This document shows positions 1 through 6,717 of a stretch of DNA of 64,000 nucleotides, in pieces. Numbering within the stretch: position 1 is the first letter of the stretch; each line of letters begins with the position of its first letter. A program made the position numbers and the translations under genes. Source of the DNA: an uncultured Lutibacter sp. (GTDB lineage: Bacteria; Bacteroidota; Bacteroidia; Flavobacteriales; Flavobacteriaceae); NCBI RefSeq assembly GCF_947493565.1, contig NZ_CANLRG010000001.1, positions 186,001 to 250,000 on the forward strand, written 5' to 3'. The notes beneath the pieces are model-generated. The model was not told where the DNA came from. It made no database searches and saw only the letters and a program-made list of their open reading frames with translations.

Positions 1-17
1 GGATTGCGAGTTATTTC

Positions 18-47
18 ACAGTCCCTTCCTTTTACGGAAAGGACTGT
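18..47. repeat. Imperfect inverted repeat (12-bp arms)
   Basis: Arms at 18-29 (acagtcccttcc) and 36-47 (ggaaaggactgt) pair with one G-T position around a 6-base loop. Neither side has a convincing T-tract, so it may be a weak terminator for genes on either side or an element-end structure. Confidence 0.4.
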
Positions 48-123
48 TGTATTTGGATAGTATTTCCTTAATACAAAAGCATAAATATTTAACCCATAAT
101 GTGTCTTATTCAAGATATTTTCT

Positions 124-423
124 CTACTTATTTCCATCACATTTGAATTTTGGGTTGTAATAATTGTTTAGCAACAATTCTTCTATATCTGTAACTTTAT
201 AGTAGAATTTACCTTGTATCTTACTGTATGGTATTGTGCCATTTGAACGAAATGTTTGTAATGTTCTTTTGCTAATATGAAGCGTTTGCATTACATCTTG
301 ATTGTCAATCCACGCATCTTTTAGCAATTGAGATTGTGAAGCTCTCAATAACTCTATACGTGCTTTTAAGTCCTTAATTTCTTGGGATAAAGCCAAGATT
401 AAATCGATTATTTCAGCCATCAC
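124..423 (-). CDS. Small helix-turn-helix (excisionase/MerR-like) protein of the mobile element
   Basis: Residues 1-30 form a leucine-rich, probably coiled-coil helix. The second half carries an HTH_17/excisionase-type fold (WIDNQDVMQTLHISKRTL followed by GTIPYSKIQGKFYY), a pattern typical of small DNA-binding proteins next to integrases in Bacteroidota elements. The family usually acts as excision factor or local regulator. Two ATG codons occur in tandem (start at 423 or 420). The start overlaps the stop region of the upstream HTH gene, so the two are translationally coupled. The specific role is inferred; the DNA-binding call is fairly safe. Confidence 0.7.
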   Translation of the reverse strand: MMAEIIDLILALSQEIKDLKARIELLRASQSQLLKDAWIDNQDVMQTLHISKRTLQTFRSNGTIPYSKIQGKFYYKVTDIEELLLNNYYNPKFKCDGNK

Positions 424-719
424 TAAATCTTTCCTTTTTTGATTAGATAATCAGCTGCTTGTTGCTCGATTTCATCTTGTGAATCCATCCGATTACGCAA
501 TAACCATTGGTCTAATTCCTGTCGTTGGAAATAGATTTTTTTGCCATTCGGTTTGTAATGTGGAATAGCTGCCGTACTTGTTAGTTTATACAAGTGCGAT
601 TGTGATAGTTCTAAATACTTACAAGTTTCATTGAAATTCAATACTTGCTTTTGCAATCTTTGTTGTTCTTGTAACAACTTTTCGATGCTTTCTAATTTTT
701 CGATGATGTTAATGTCCAT
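423..719 (-). CDS. Helix-turn-helix domain protein (excisionase family)
   Basis: 98 residues with a short N-terminal amphipathic helix rich in Leu and Gln, then an HTH_17-type domain: FNETCKYLELSQSHLYKLT, then a wing ending IPHYKPNGKKIYF and a DQWLLRNR helix. This layout is the common excisionase-like DNA-binding protein of Bacteroidota integrative elements. It is paralogous in architecture to the gene at 124-423, with which it overlaps. A 155-base gap with no recognisable gene separates it from the unknown gene at 875. Probable role: directionality factor or regulator of the element. Confidence 0.72.
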   Translation of the reverse strand: MDINIIEKLESIEKLLQEQQRLQKQVLNFNETCKYLELSQSHLYKLTSTAAIPHYKPNGKKIYFQRQELDQWLLRNRMDSQDEIEQQAADYLIKKGKI

Positions 720-841
720 CTCTATTTTGTTTTAAATAAATGAGGACATCAGGCCTAATGTCATTCTTGATTTTCAAGAACAAGACAAAGGTTGGAAATC
801 GGCTATTCGATTTTAGTAAGAGTGTAAAGCAAGGGTAAGAT

Positions 842-872
842 AACAGTAAGATTTCTTACTAATCTTACTGTT
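842..872. repeat. Perfect 11-bp inverted repeat with loop
   Basis: Arms aacagtaagat (842-852) and atcttactgtt (862-872) surround a 9-base loop, and an additional gtaagat copy sits just left (835-841). On the plus strand the right arm is followed by TTTTTT, as in a terminator, but no plus-strand gene precedes it. It lies directly after the stop of the gene at 875-1825 and could be a protein-binding site or a transcript-end structure. Confidence 0.45.
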
Positions 873-874
873 TT

Positions 875-1825
875 TTATTGCAGTTGTTGGATAATATTGT
901 CTATTTCTTCCTTTTCTTTTGGGTTGTGAACTTTGTTTTTGTGAAGATTATTTGCTTTTAATTGCGTTCCTGTTTTGGTGATAAATTTACCTGAACGTTC
1001 AATAGAAGTTGGATTGAATCCTGTAAAGAATGGTTTGAGAACATCCACAATATAGCTAAACTGTGTTGTTTCACATTGAATATAAATTTGTGTATTTACT
1101 TCTGTAAAATCTTTAGCTATTAATAGGCTATATAACTGTTGTACTGTAGTTCTATTGTCAAGCATATCAACTCTTAATTGAAAATCGTTTAATACTTTCA
1201 ATAGTCCAGAGGTGTCTTTATTTTTATAACCAAACGAGGTTTTTGGCTTGCGTTTCGATTTTGAAGTTTTTTTAACTGCAACCTTTTTAGAAATATCTAC
1301 TTTTTCAAATAGGGATGCATCAAATTCAATATCATTAAAATACTTTTCGGCTACTTCCTTAATTGTAAATTGAGGTGTTTCTGAATACTGTTCGTATTGT
1401 TCCTGTAGTTCAGCATATAAGTGGATTGCTGATGTTTTTAAATAATTAATGATATAATCGTTATCACTACTTAAATCTGTTGTGATACCTCGCTTTTTAA
1501 TATAACTGGCAATATCTTTTAGGTACTTATCAAATTTGTTATAAAGGATAGCAAAATTGTATTTATTTTCGGGATTGGTCGCATCTTTTGGGAAGTGATT
1601 TTTGAATGCTGATAATTCAGCTTTTACTTCATTTGAAATCAATTTATTGTAATATCCCTTTTTACTATTTAAAGGTCTTTTAAAGTTTACTTTAAAAACC
1701 GTACTTATTACTTTCGGTAGTTCCTTTAATTCAGAATTTAGGACGTCAAATTCTCTTTCCGACCTATTATCCCTGTGTAAACCGTTGGTTATTGAAACCA
1801 ATTTTGAAAATACACTTCCACTCAT
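875..1825 (-). CDS. Unknown protein of the mobile element
   Basis: 316 residues with no motif I can name. It is hydrophilic with no signal peptide or membrane segment. It has a Lys/Ser/Thr-rich linker (residues about 181-198, KKVAVKKTSKSKRKPKTSFG) between an N-terminal helical half and a C-terminal domain of about 110 residues. The stop of the HTH-side gap and the start at 1825 overlap the integrase stop region, so it is probably co-transcribed with the integrase. Proteins of this kind are often carried beside integrases in Bacteroidota elements, but I cannot assign a function. Confidence 0.7.
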   Translation of the reverse strand: MSGSVFSKLVSITNGLHRDNRSEREFDVLNSELKELPKVISTVFKVNFKRPLNSKKGYYNKLISNEVKAELSAFKNHFPKDATNPENKYNFAILYNKFDKYLKDIASYIKKRGITTDLSSDNDYIINYLKTSAIHLYAELQEQYEQYSETPQFTIKEVAEKYFNDIEFDASLFEKVDISKKVAVKKTSKSKRKPKTSFGYKNKDTSGLLKVLNDFQLRVDMLDNRTTVQQLYSLLIAKDFTEVNTQIYIQCETTQFSYIVDVLKPFFTGFNPTSIERSGKFITKTGTQLKANNLHKNKVHNPKEKEEIDNIIQQLQ

Positions 1826-2919
1826 TATAAATCTAGTTTAATACGGTTAGCAGCTTCTTTCTTTTTGTTGTCGATAACCTTTGCATAAATTTGAGTTGTT
1901 TTTAACTCTTTGTGTCCTAAAAGTTTTGAAACTGTGTAAATATCAGTTCCTAAAGTTAGTTGTAGGGTAGCATAGGTATGACGAGCGCAATGGAACGTAA
2001 TTTTTTTAGTTATTCCTGCATTCATCATCCATTGTTGCAGTTTTAAATTAGTCCAGGCACTATAATACAAATTACCGAATACTTTTTCGTTTGGTTTACC
2101 TTCTTCTCCTAATAATTCTCTTGCTTGTTCTGAAATAGGTAGTGTTTCTGCACCTTTAGTTTTCTTTTGTCTAAACCTAATATAATAACCCATTTCATTA
2201 GAATGCTGAATTTCTGACCAAAGTAATTTTTCAATATCAGACCAACGTAAACCTGTTAAAGCTGAAAAGATAAAAGCCTTTTTTAATAAAGGTAATTCAC
2301 ATTCTGTATTTACCGCTTTTTGTAATTCTTCGAGTGTTAAAAATTCTCGTTGAGGTTCTCCTTGCTTGAAATATTCAACACCATTTGCAGGGTTTACTTT
2401 TAAAATACCATCTTTAACCGCTTGTTTTAACGCTGCGCAAAATTTACCGAAGTATGAATATTTAGAGTTTTGAGAGAGTTTTTTACCAGCTCTTGCCATT
2501 GCATCTTTATCTAAATAATCTTTGAATTTTTGTACAAATATTTTATCAACTTCTTGAAAACTAATATCTGTTTTACAAAAGGTTTTTAAATGCTTTAGCA
2601 TACTATTCCAATTGCCATAATTTCCAGAGCTCGTGTTTTTCTTTTCAGCCAATGTTGTAACATAAGTAATAAAACTACCTTTTAACTTCTCTATATCTTG
2701 AAATCCATAAATACCATTCTGAACTTCTAATTGCCTTTGCGCACAAATGGTTTCAGCCAATTTTTTAGTTTTTTTATTTAAATCTCTTTCCGTTTTGTTT
2801 TTAGGATTTGGATTTAAATATAATCGTAGGTATTCTGATTTACGACTACCTTTATGATAGTAATCTAAATACAAGCTAATTTTGTTATTCTTTTGGCGTT
2901 CTCTTAAAGTTACTTTCAT
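1825..2919 (-). CDS. Tyrosine-type site-specific recombinase (integrase)
   Basis: 364 residues with the three-part integrase layout. An N-terminal arm-binding domain occupies about 1-80. A SAM-like core-binding domain follows (about 82-185). The C-terminal catalytic domain has Arg225 (TGLRWSD), a Lys in the beta-hairpin (about 254), His310-x-x-Arg313 (HCARHTY), His336 (LLGHKEL) and the nucleophile Tyr345 (TTQIYAK). All catalytic residues are present, so the enzyme is probably active. It catalyses integration and excision of the element, most plausibly at the mnmE 3' end 0.7 kb away. It overlaps the start of the 316-residue unknown gene. Confidence 0.93.
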   Translation of the reverse strand: MKVTLRERQKNNKISLYLDYYHKGSRKSEYLRLYLNPNPKNKTERDLNKKTKKLAETICAQRQLEVQNGIYGFQDIEKLKGSFITYVTTLAEKKNTSSGNYGNWNSMLKHLKTFCKTDISFQEVDKIFVQKFKDYLDKDAMARAGKKLSQNSKYSYFGKFCAALKQAVKDGILKVNPANGVEYFKQGEPQREFLTLEELQKAVNTECELPLLKKAFIFSALTGLRWSDIEKLLWSEIQHSNEMGYYIRFRQKKTKGAETLPISEQARELLGEEGKPNEKVFGNLYYSAWTNLKLQQWMMNAGITKKITFHCARHTYATLQLTLGTDIYTVSKLLGHKELKTTQIYAKVIDNKKKEAANRIKLDL

Positions 2920-3015
2920 CTGTTTATTTTTTATTGTTTTAATTAGGTCAGATGGAATTCGCCAATAATTATCTCGGTGGGAATCAAGATTTGTTATGGC
3001 TTATTTCATAGGCTA

Positions 3016-3381
3016 TTAATTAAAAAGGTTTTCTATTTGCCATCTGGCTACAATTCGTTTTCTACCAAAAGGAACTGCTTTTAAACGTCCTTGTTGAATC
3101 ATTCTTTGAACAGTCCATCTACTAACACCAATTAGTTGAGATACTTCCGTAACACTTAAAAAATCTTTATTGTTTACTGCATTTGGATTGATAACTTGAA
3201 CAACTTCTTTTGGTTGTTGCATATCCTTTGTAAGTATAGCTTGAATCTTTTCTTCACGTTTACGTGCTTTATATGCTCTTTTAGCACAGGTATCACTACA
3301 GTATTTTGTTACTGTTGTTCTTGCGGTAAATGCATTACCGCAGTATTTGCAATTTTTTGGAATGTATAAATTACTACTCAT
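3016..3381 (-). CDS. Zinc-finger plus helix-turn-helix DNA-binding protein
   Basis: An N-terminal four-cysteine zinc site (CKYCGNAF, then YCSDTC) is followed by a basic helix and a C-terminal excisionase-type HTH (LSVTEVSQLIGVSRWTVQRMIQQGRL, wing AVPFGRKRIVARWQ). The reading frame stays open to an ATG at 3435. The 18 extra residues look unlike the family, and the zinc domain fits a start at 3381 (Met-Ser-Ser-Asn), so I chose that. It lies between the integrase and the mnmE junction, a position typical of element regulators or excision factors. Confidence 0.75.
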   Translation of the reverse strand: MSSNLYIPKNCKYCGNAFTARTTVTKYCSDTCAKRAYKARKREEKIQAILTKDMQQPKEVVQVINPNAVNNKDFLSVTEVSQLIGVSRWTVQRMIQQGRLKAVPFGRKRIVARWQIENLFN

Positions 3382-3598
3382 AAATGGTGCTTTATGTAGC
3401 GTTATGGTGCAACGTGGGGCAATATGGTGCATCAATTCGCCAATCTTTTAGCCAACAGATTTGGGCAACAAATCCGTATTTAAGGCAACAGATATACAAC
3501 AAATTTAGTTTAAAAAGAGCAAAAAAGCAACAAAAAAAGGAAATTAAAAATATGTAACTATATGAAAAATAAGTAGATAACAAGAAAAGAAAGTGTGG

Positions 3599-3616
3599 TT
3601 ACTTCCCGATACAAAA
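3599..3616. other. Putative attachment site: last codons of mnmE
   Basis: The final 18 bases of mnmE (minus strand TTTTGTATCGGGAAGTAA, encoding Phe-Cys-Ile-Gly-Lys-stop) match the recalled 18-bp SGI1 attB/direct-repeat sequence at about 16 positions, because the MnmE C-terminus is conserved. With an integrase-bearing element immediately adjacent, this is the likely crossover region. The second copy of the repeat was not found as an exact match in the window. Confidence 0.5.
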
Positions 3617-5014
3617 GTTAGCAAAGATGTTTCCTAAAAGGTCATCGGTAGTTACTTCTCCTGTGATTTCACCTAAATGAAATAATGCTTGTCGAATATC
3701 AATGGCAAATAAATCGGTGCTAATATTTGATTCTATTCCTTTTTGAACTTCTTTTATTGAACTATAAGCATTAGTAAGTGCTTCAAAATGACGTGAATTA
3801 CTGACAATAGTTTCATTGTTGCTTAAAGCACCTTTATTGGCTAATTGAGTTAGGGTAGAGGTAAGTTCATAAATACCGGTTTTTTCTTTTGCTGATAAAA
3901 ATAGGATGTCATTGTTTTTAAATACCTTTTTCACCTCATTTTTTAGGGTGTTATTTATAGTATCTGCCTTATTTGCAATAATTAAAATATGTTTATTAGG
4001 GTGTTTTTCTTTTAGCTTATTAACTTCACTAAAACTATTATTAATTAATGTTTTTTTGTGTTTAACCTTTTCTAAATCAAATAAATAGATAACTAATTGA
4101 GCTTGTTCAATTTTTTCAAAAGTTTTTTGAATTCCAATATTTTCAACAAAATCTTCGGTGTTTCTAATTCCTGCGGTATCTATAAATCTATAGGCAACAC
4201 CATCAATCGTAATTTCATCTTCAATGGCATCTCTTGTGGTTCCTTCTATGTGGCTTACAATAGCTTTTTCTTCATTTAGTAACGCATTAAGTAAGGTTGA
4301 TTTTCCCACATTGGGTTCTCCAACAATGGCAACTGGAATTCCATTTTTTAGTACATTCCCTAAAGCAAAAGAATCTATTAAACGCTTTAAAACCGCACTA
4401 ATTTTATCAATTAAATTCTTGAACTCAGTTCTATCTGCAAATTCAACGTCTTCTTCAGAAAAATCTAATTCTAGTTCTATTAAACTTGCAAAATTGAGTA
4501 GTTGTTGGCGTAGGTTTTCAATTTCTGTACTAAATCCACCACGCATTTGCTGTAAGGCAACTTGGTGTGATGCTGCTGAATTGGATGAAATTAAATCGGC
4601 AACAGCTTCAGCCTGACTTAAATCCATTTTTCCATTTAAAAAAGCACGTAAGGTAAATTCTCCTGGGTTGGCGTTTCGTACACCATTTTTTATAAAAAGC
4701 TGTAGTATTTCTTGCTGAATGTAAACAGAGCCATGGCAATTAATTTCTACCACATTTTCACCTGTATATGAGTTAGGATTTTTAAATACAGAAACCAATA
4801 CTTCATCAATAATTCGGTTTTTATTTACAATATTACCCAAATGAATGGTATGTGTTTTAACTTGTGTTAAATCTTTTTTACCAAACTTAGATTTAAAATG
4901 GTTGTTTACAATTTCAATTGCATTTTTTCCTGACAGTCTTAAAACTGCAATAGCACCAACACCTGATGAAGTTGCTAAAGCTATAATAGTATCATTTGTA
5001 ACAGCGTTATCCAT
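3599..5014 (-). CDS. mnmE: tRNA uridine-5-carboxymethylaminomethyl modification GTPase MnmE
   Basis: 471 residues, the normal family length. It has the N-terminal tetrahydrofolate-binding domain (DTIIALATSSGVGAIAVLRLSG), a helical domain, and an inserted G domain with P-loop GEPNVGKST, switch region EGTTRD, DTAG and NKAD. The conserved C-terminal FCIGK contains the catalytic Cys. With MnmG it installs the cmnm5 group on wobble U34 of several tRNAs. A good TAnnTTTG box (minus strand, 5020-5027) lies only 6 bases before the ATG, which would give an almost leaderless mRNA. The 3' end is intact although a mobile element adjoins it. Confidence 0.97.
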   Translation of the reverse strand: MDNAVTNDTIIALATSSGVGAIAVLRLSGKNAIEIVNNHFKSKFGKKDLTQVKTHTIHLGNIVNKNRIIDEVLVSVFKNPNSYTGENVVEINCHGSVYIQQEILQLFIKNGVRNANPGEFTLRAFLNGKMDLSQAEAVADLISSNSAASHQVALQQMRGGFSTEIENLRQQLLNFASLIELELDFSEEDVEFADRTEFKNLIDKISAVLKRLIDSFALGNVLKNGIPVAIVGEPNVGKSTLLNALLNEEKAIVSHIEGTTRDAIEDEITIDGVAYRFIDTAGIRNTEDFVENIGIQKTFEKIEQAQLVIYLFDLEKVKHKKTLINNSFSEVNKLKEKHPNKHILIIANKADTINNTLKNEVKKVFKNNDILFLSAKEKTGIYELTSTLTQLANKGALSNNETIVSNSRHFEALTNAYSSIKEVQKGIESNISTDLFAIDIRQALFHLGEITGEVTTDDLLGNIFANFCIGK

Positions 5015-5076
5015 AAATACAAAAATACAGTATTTTAAAATGTGTTAAAAATTATTTTAAATGCAATCTATATATT

Positions 5077-5520
5077 TTATTCGTAAATAGCTCTTTTTAT
5101 AAAGTCTTCAAAATCTTCATAAAATTCTTCAAATTGATGCATGTTTTTATAAAAAAATTCATATGCAGCTTGCCAAGTATTTTTATTATGAATGTTAAAA
5201 ATTTGATTATGAGCTACATAAATTCGATGTATTATTTTACCATTTTCTAATTGGTATTGTTTATCAAAAATAATAGATGGTAAATATTGTTCTTTTAATA
5301 CACTTTTTAAATCTACGAGTTGTTCGTATAAAAGCTCATTTTTGATGGGGTCATAAGATTCAATATCTAAACACACTAAAGCTTGTTTTTTATCAGCTAC
5401 AAATTTAAAACTAAACCCTTTAATTTTCGTATTGTATAACAGCCACTTTCTTGGAAACGATTTTCCAAAATTGGTCCAAAATTCTTTTCTTAATTGAGCG
5501 GCTTCTTCTTTACTAAACAT
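5077..5520 (-). CDS. DUF4268 domain-containing protein
   Basis: 147 residues, soluble, with no signal peptide. The opening (FSKEEAAQLRKEFWTNFGKSFPRKWLLYNTKIKG) and the KFVADKKQALVCLDIE strand are typical of DUF4268, a domain found both alone in Bacteroidota and fused to nuclease-like proteins elsewhere. The function is unknown. The stop of miaE and the start of this gene meet at 5520, so they are co-transcribed and probably coupled. The link to tRNA modification genes on both sides is only positional. Confidence 0.8.
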   Translation of the reverse strand: MFSKEEAAQLRKEFWTNFGKSFPRKWLLYNTKIKGFSFKFVADKKQALVCLDIESYDPIKNELLYEQLVDLKSVLKEQYLPSIIFDKQYQLENGKIIHRIYVAHNQIFNIHNKNTWQAAYEFFYKNMHQFEEFYEDFEDFIKRAIYE

Positions 5521-6101
5521 TAACCGTGAATGGTTTCTTGGGTTCCTAAATTTTTCATTAATTCAGCCTCATATTCTAACAAATCATTCCATTTTTTATC
5601 AACTTCTTTACGAACTCCAAACTTACGTGCGAAATTTAAAAATAACGTATAATGATTGGCTTCTGAGGCCATTAAATCACGATAAAACTTCGCTAATTCT
5701 TGGTCTTCTATTCCTTCAGAAAGCAATCTAAATCGTTCGCAACTTCTAGCTTCAATTAACGCTGCATACAATAATCTATGAACCAATTGTGTAGTTCTGC
5801 TTCCACCTTTTGGAAAGAATTTTAATAGGTTGTTTACATAACTGTCTTTCCTATCTTGCCCAAGCTTAATTCCTCTATTTAACAACTTTTCATGAACCAT
5901 TTTAAAATGACTCATTTCTTCTTTTACTAAAGAAACCATTTCTGAAACTAATTCAGAGTATTCAGGAAAACTCATAATTAATGAATTGGCAGTTGAGGCG
6001 GCTTTTAATTCACAATGTGCATGGTCAATTAAAATTTCATCAATATTTTTTTCTGCGATATTAACCCATCTTGGGTCAGTTGGAAGTTTCAATCCTAACA
6101 T
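5520..6101 (-). CDS. miaE: tRNA-(ms2io6A37) hydroxylase MiaE
   Basis: 193 residues with the ferritin-like four-helix fold of MiaE: a His-rich first helix (DEILIDHAHCELKAASTA), the KEEMSHFKMVHEKL helix with Glu and His ligands, the RSCERFRLLSEG helix and SEANHYTLFLNFA. These supply the carboxylate/His ligands for a diiron centre. The enzyme hydroxylates the isopentenyl side chain of ms2i6A at position 37 of tRNAs that read U-starting codons, and it needs O2. It overlaps its neighbours by one base on each side, so the genes form a tight operon with DUF4268 and the antiporter remnant. Confidence 0.92.
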   Translation of the reverse strand: MLGLKLPTDPRWVNIAEKNIDEILIDHAHCELKAASTANSLIMSFPEYSELVSEMVSLVKEEMSHFKMVHEKLLNRGIKLGQDRKDSYVNNLLKFFPKGGSRTTQLVHRLLYAALIEARSCERFRLLSEGIEDQELAKFYRDLMASEANHYTLFLNFARKFGVRKEVDKKWNDLLEYEAELMKNLGTQETIHG

Positions 6102-6715
6102 TATGTATCAAATTTAAATTTAAGTTTTTCTAAGCTAGTTATAGTACCAACTAGTGTGATGATATTGCCTAATCTTAAGCGAGTATAACCGAGTGATACT
6201 AAGAGTTGACTTTTTCTTTTTACCGAGAGCACTAACACATCAGGTGAAAGTCGTAAATTTCTTAAGCGTATACCGTGGATGTCTTCATTTCTTATTTCAA
6301 GTTCCATAGAATCTTGTCCATCATCCAGTATCGCAACTGCAACTTTATGAGTATATTCCATTTGCTTCATAAATGGAATATAACTTGCAATGGAATAAAT
6401 GACTGTTGAACTCATAAAAAAAGTGATGAAAAGCTGACCAATAGTCATCCATTTGATACTTTTAACACGACTTCTTAATTCATTTAAAAAATTTAAGCAT
6501 TCTAAATAAGCTGGTGTAATAAAATTTAAAAAAGAAGGACCAGTAATAATTCCTGTAATTATTAATCCAGTAATTAACGGAAATTTTATTTTTTGAAAAA
6601 CTTTAGCAATTTGGTTTGCTGCAATGAAAACAATAAAAAAAACAATTAAAAATGTGATTAATAATTTTAAATCTAAATTATAATAATCTATGTTAAGAAA
6701 GAAATTTATAAACAT
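6101..6715 (-). pseudogene. Internally deleted Na+/H+ antiporter (CPA2) remnant with TrkA-C domain
   Basis: 204 residues against roughly 600 or more for full-length relatives. The N-terminus (about 1-70) looks like the first two membrane helices of a CPA2 exchanger (KIKFPLITGLIITGIITGPS). The segment ELRSRVKSIKWMTIGQ with one further helix matches a region that normally follows an additional helix. After residue about 117 it jumps to a C-terminal RCK_C/TrkA-C-type domain (HGIRLRNLRLSPDVLVLSVKRK to the end). The rest of the transport core and the nucleotide-binding region appear to be missing, yet the frame is open. I read it as a gene decayed by in-frame deletions; a functional mini-protein cannot be excluded. 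Family assignment is from memory of the consensus. Confidence 0.55.
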
Positions 6716-6717
6716 TA

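Larger units (their letters stand above)
1..3616. mobile_element. End of an integrative element inserted at the 3' end of mnmE
   Basis: Five minus-strand genes (two small HTH proteins, one unknown protein, a tyrosine integrase, a zinc-finger/HTH protein) lie directly downstream of mnmE and are of accessory type, while everything to the right is housekeeping. Integrase next to the insertion point is the usual arrangement. The 3' end of mnmE is a known target for tyrosine-integrase islands (SGI1 in Salmonella). No mobilisation, relaxase or cargo gene is visible, so the element probably continues left of the window; a short remnant ending near position 62-79 is the alternative. The limits are inferred. 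Confidence 0.6.

Noticed and set aside
3392-3583. Small ORF between the zinc-finger/HTH gene and mnmE
   Set aside because: Hydrophobic, Cys/Phe-rich composition of AT-rich noncoding DNA, overlapping the start of the real gene; no homology recognised.
4224-4616. 130-codon ORF on the plus strand inside mnmE
   Set aside because: Antisense shadow of a strongly conserved gene; Ser-rich composition follows from the opposite strand.
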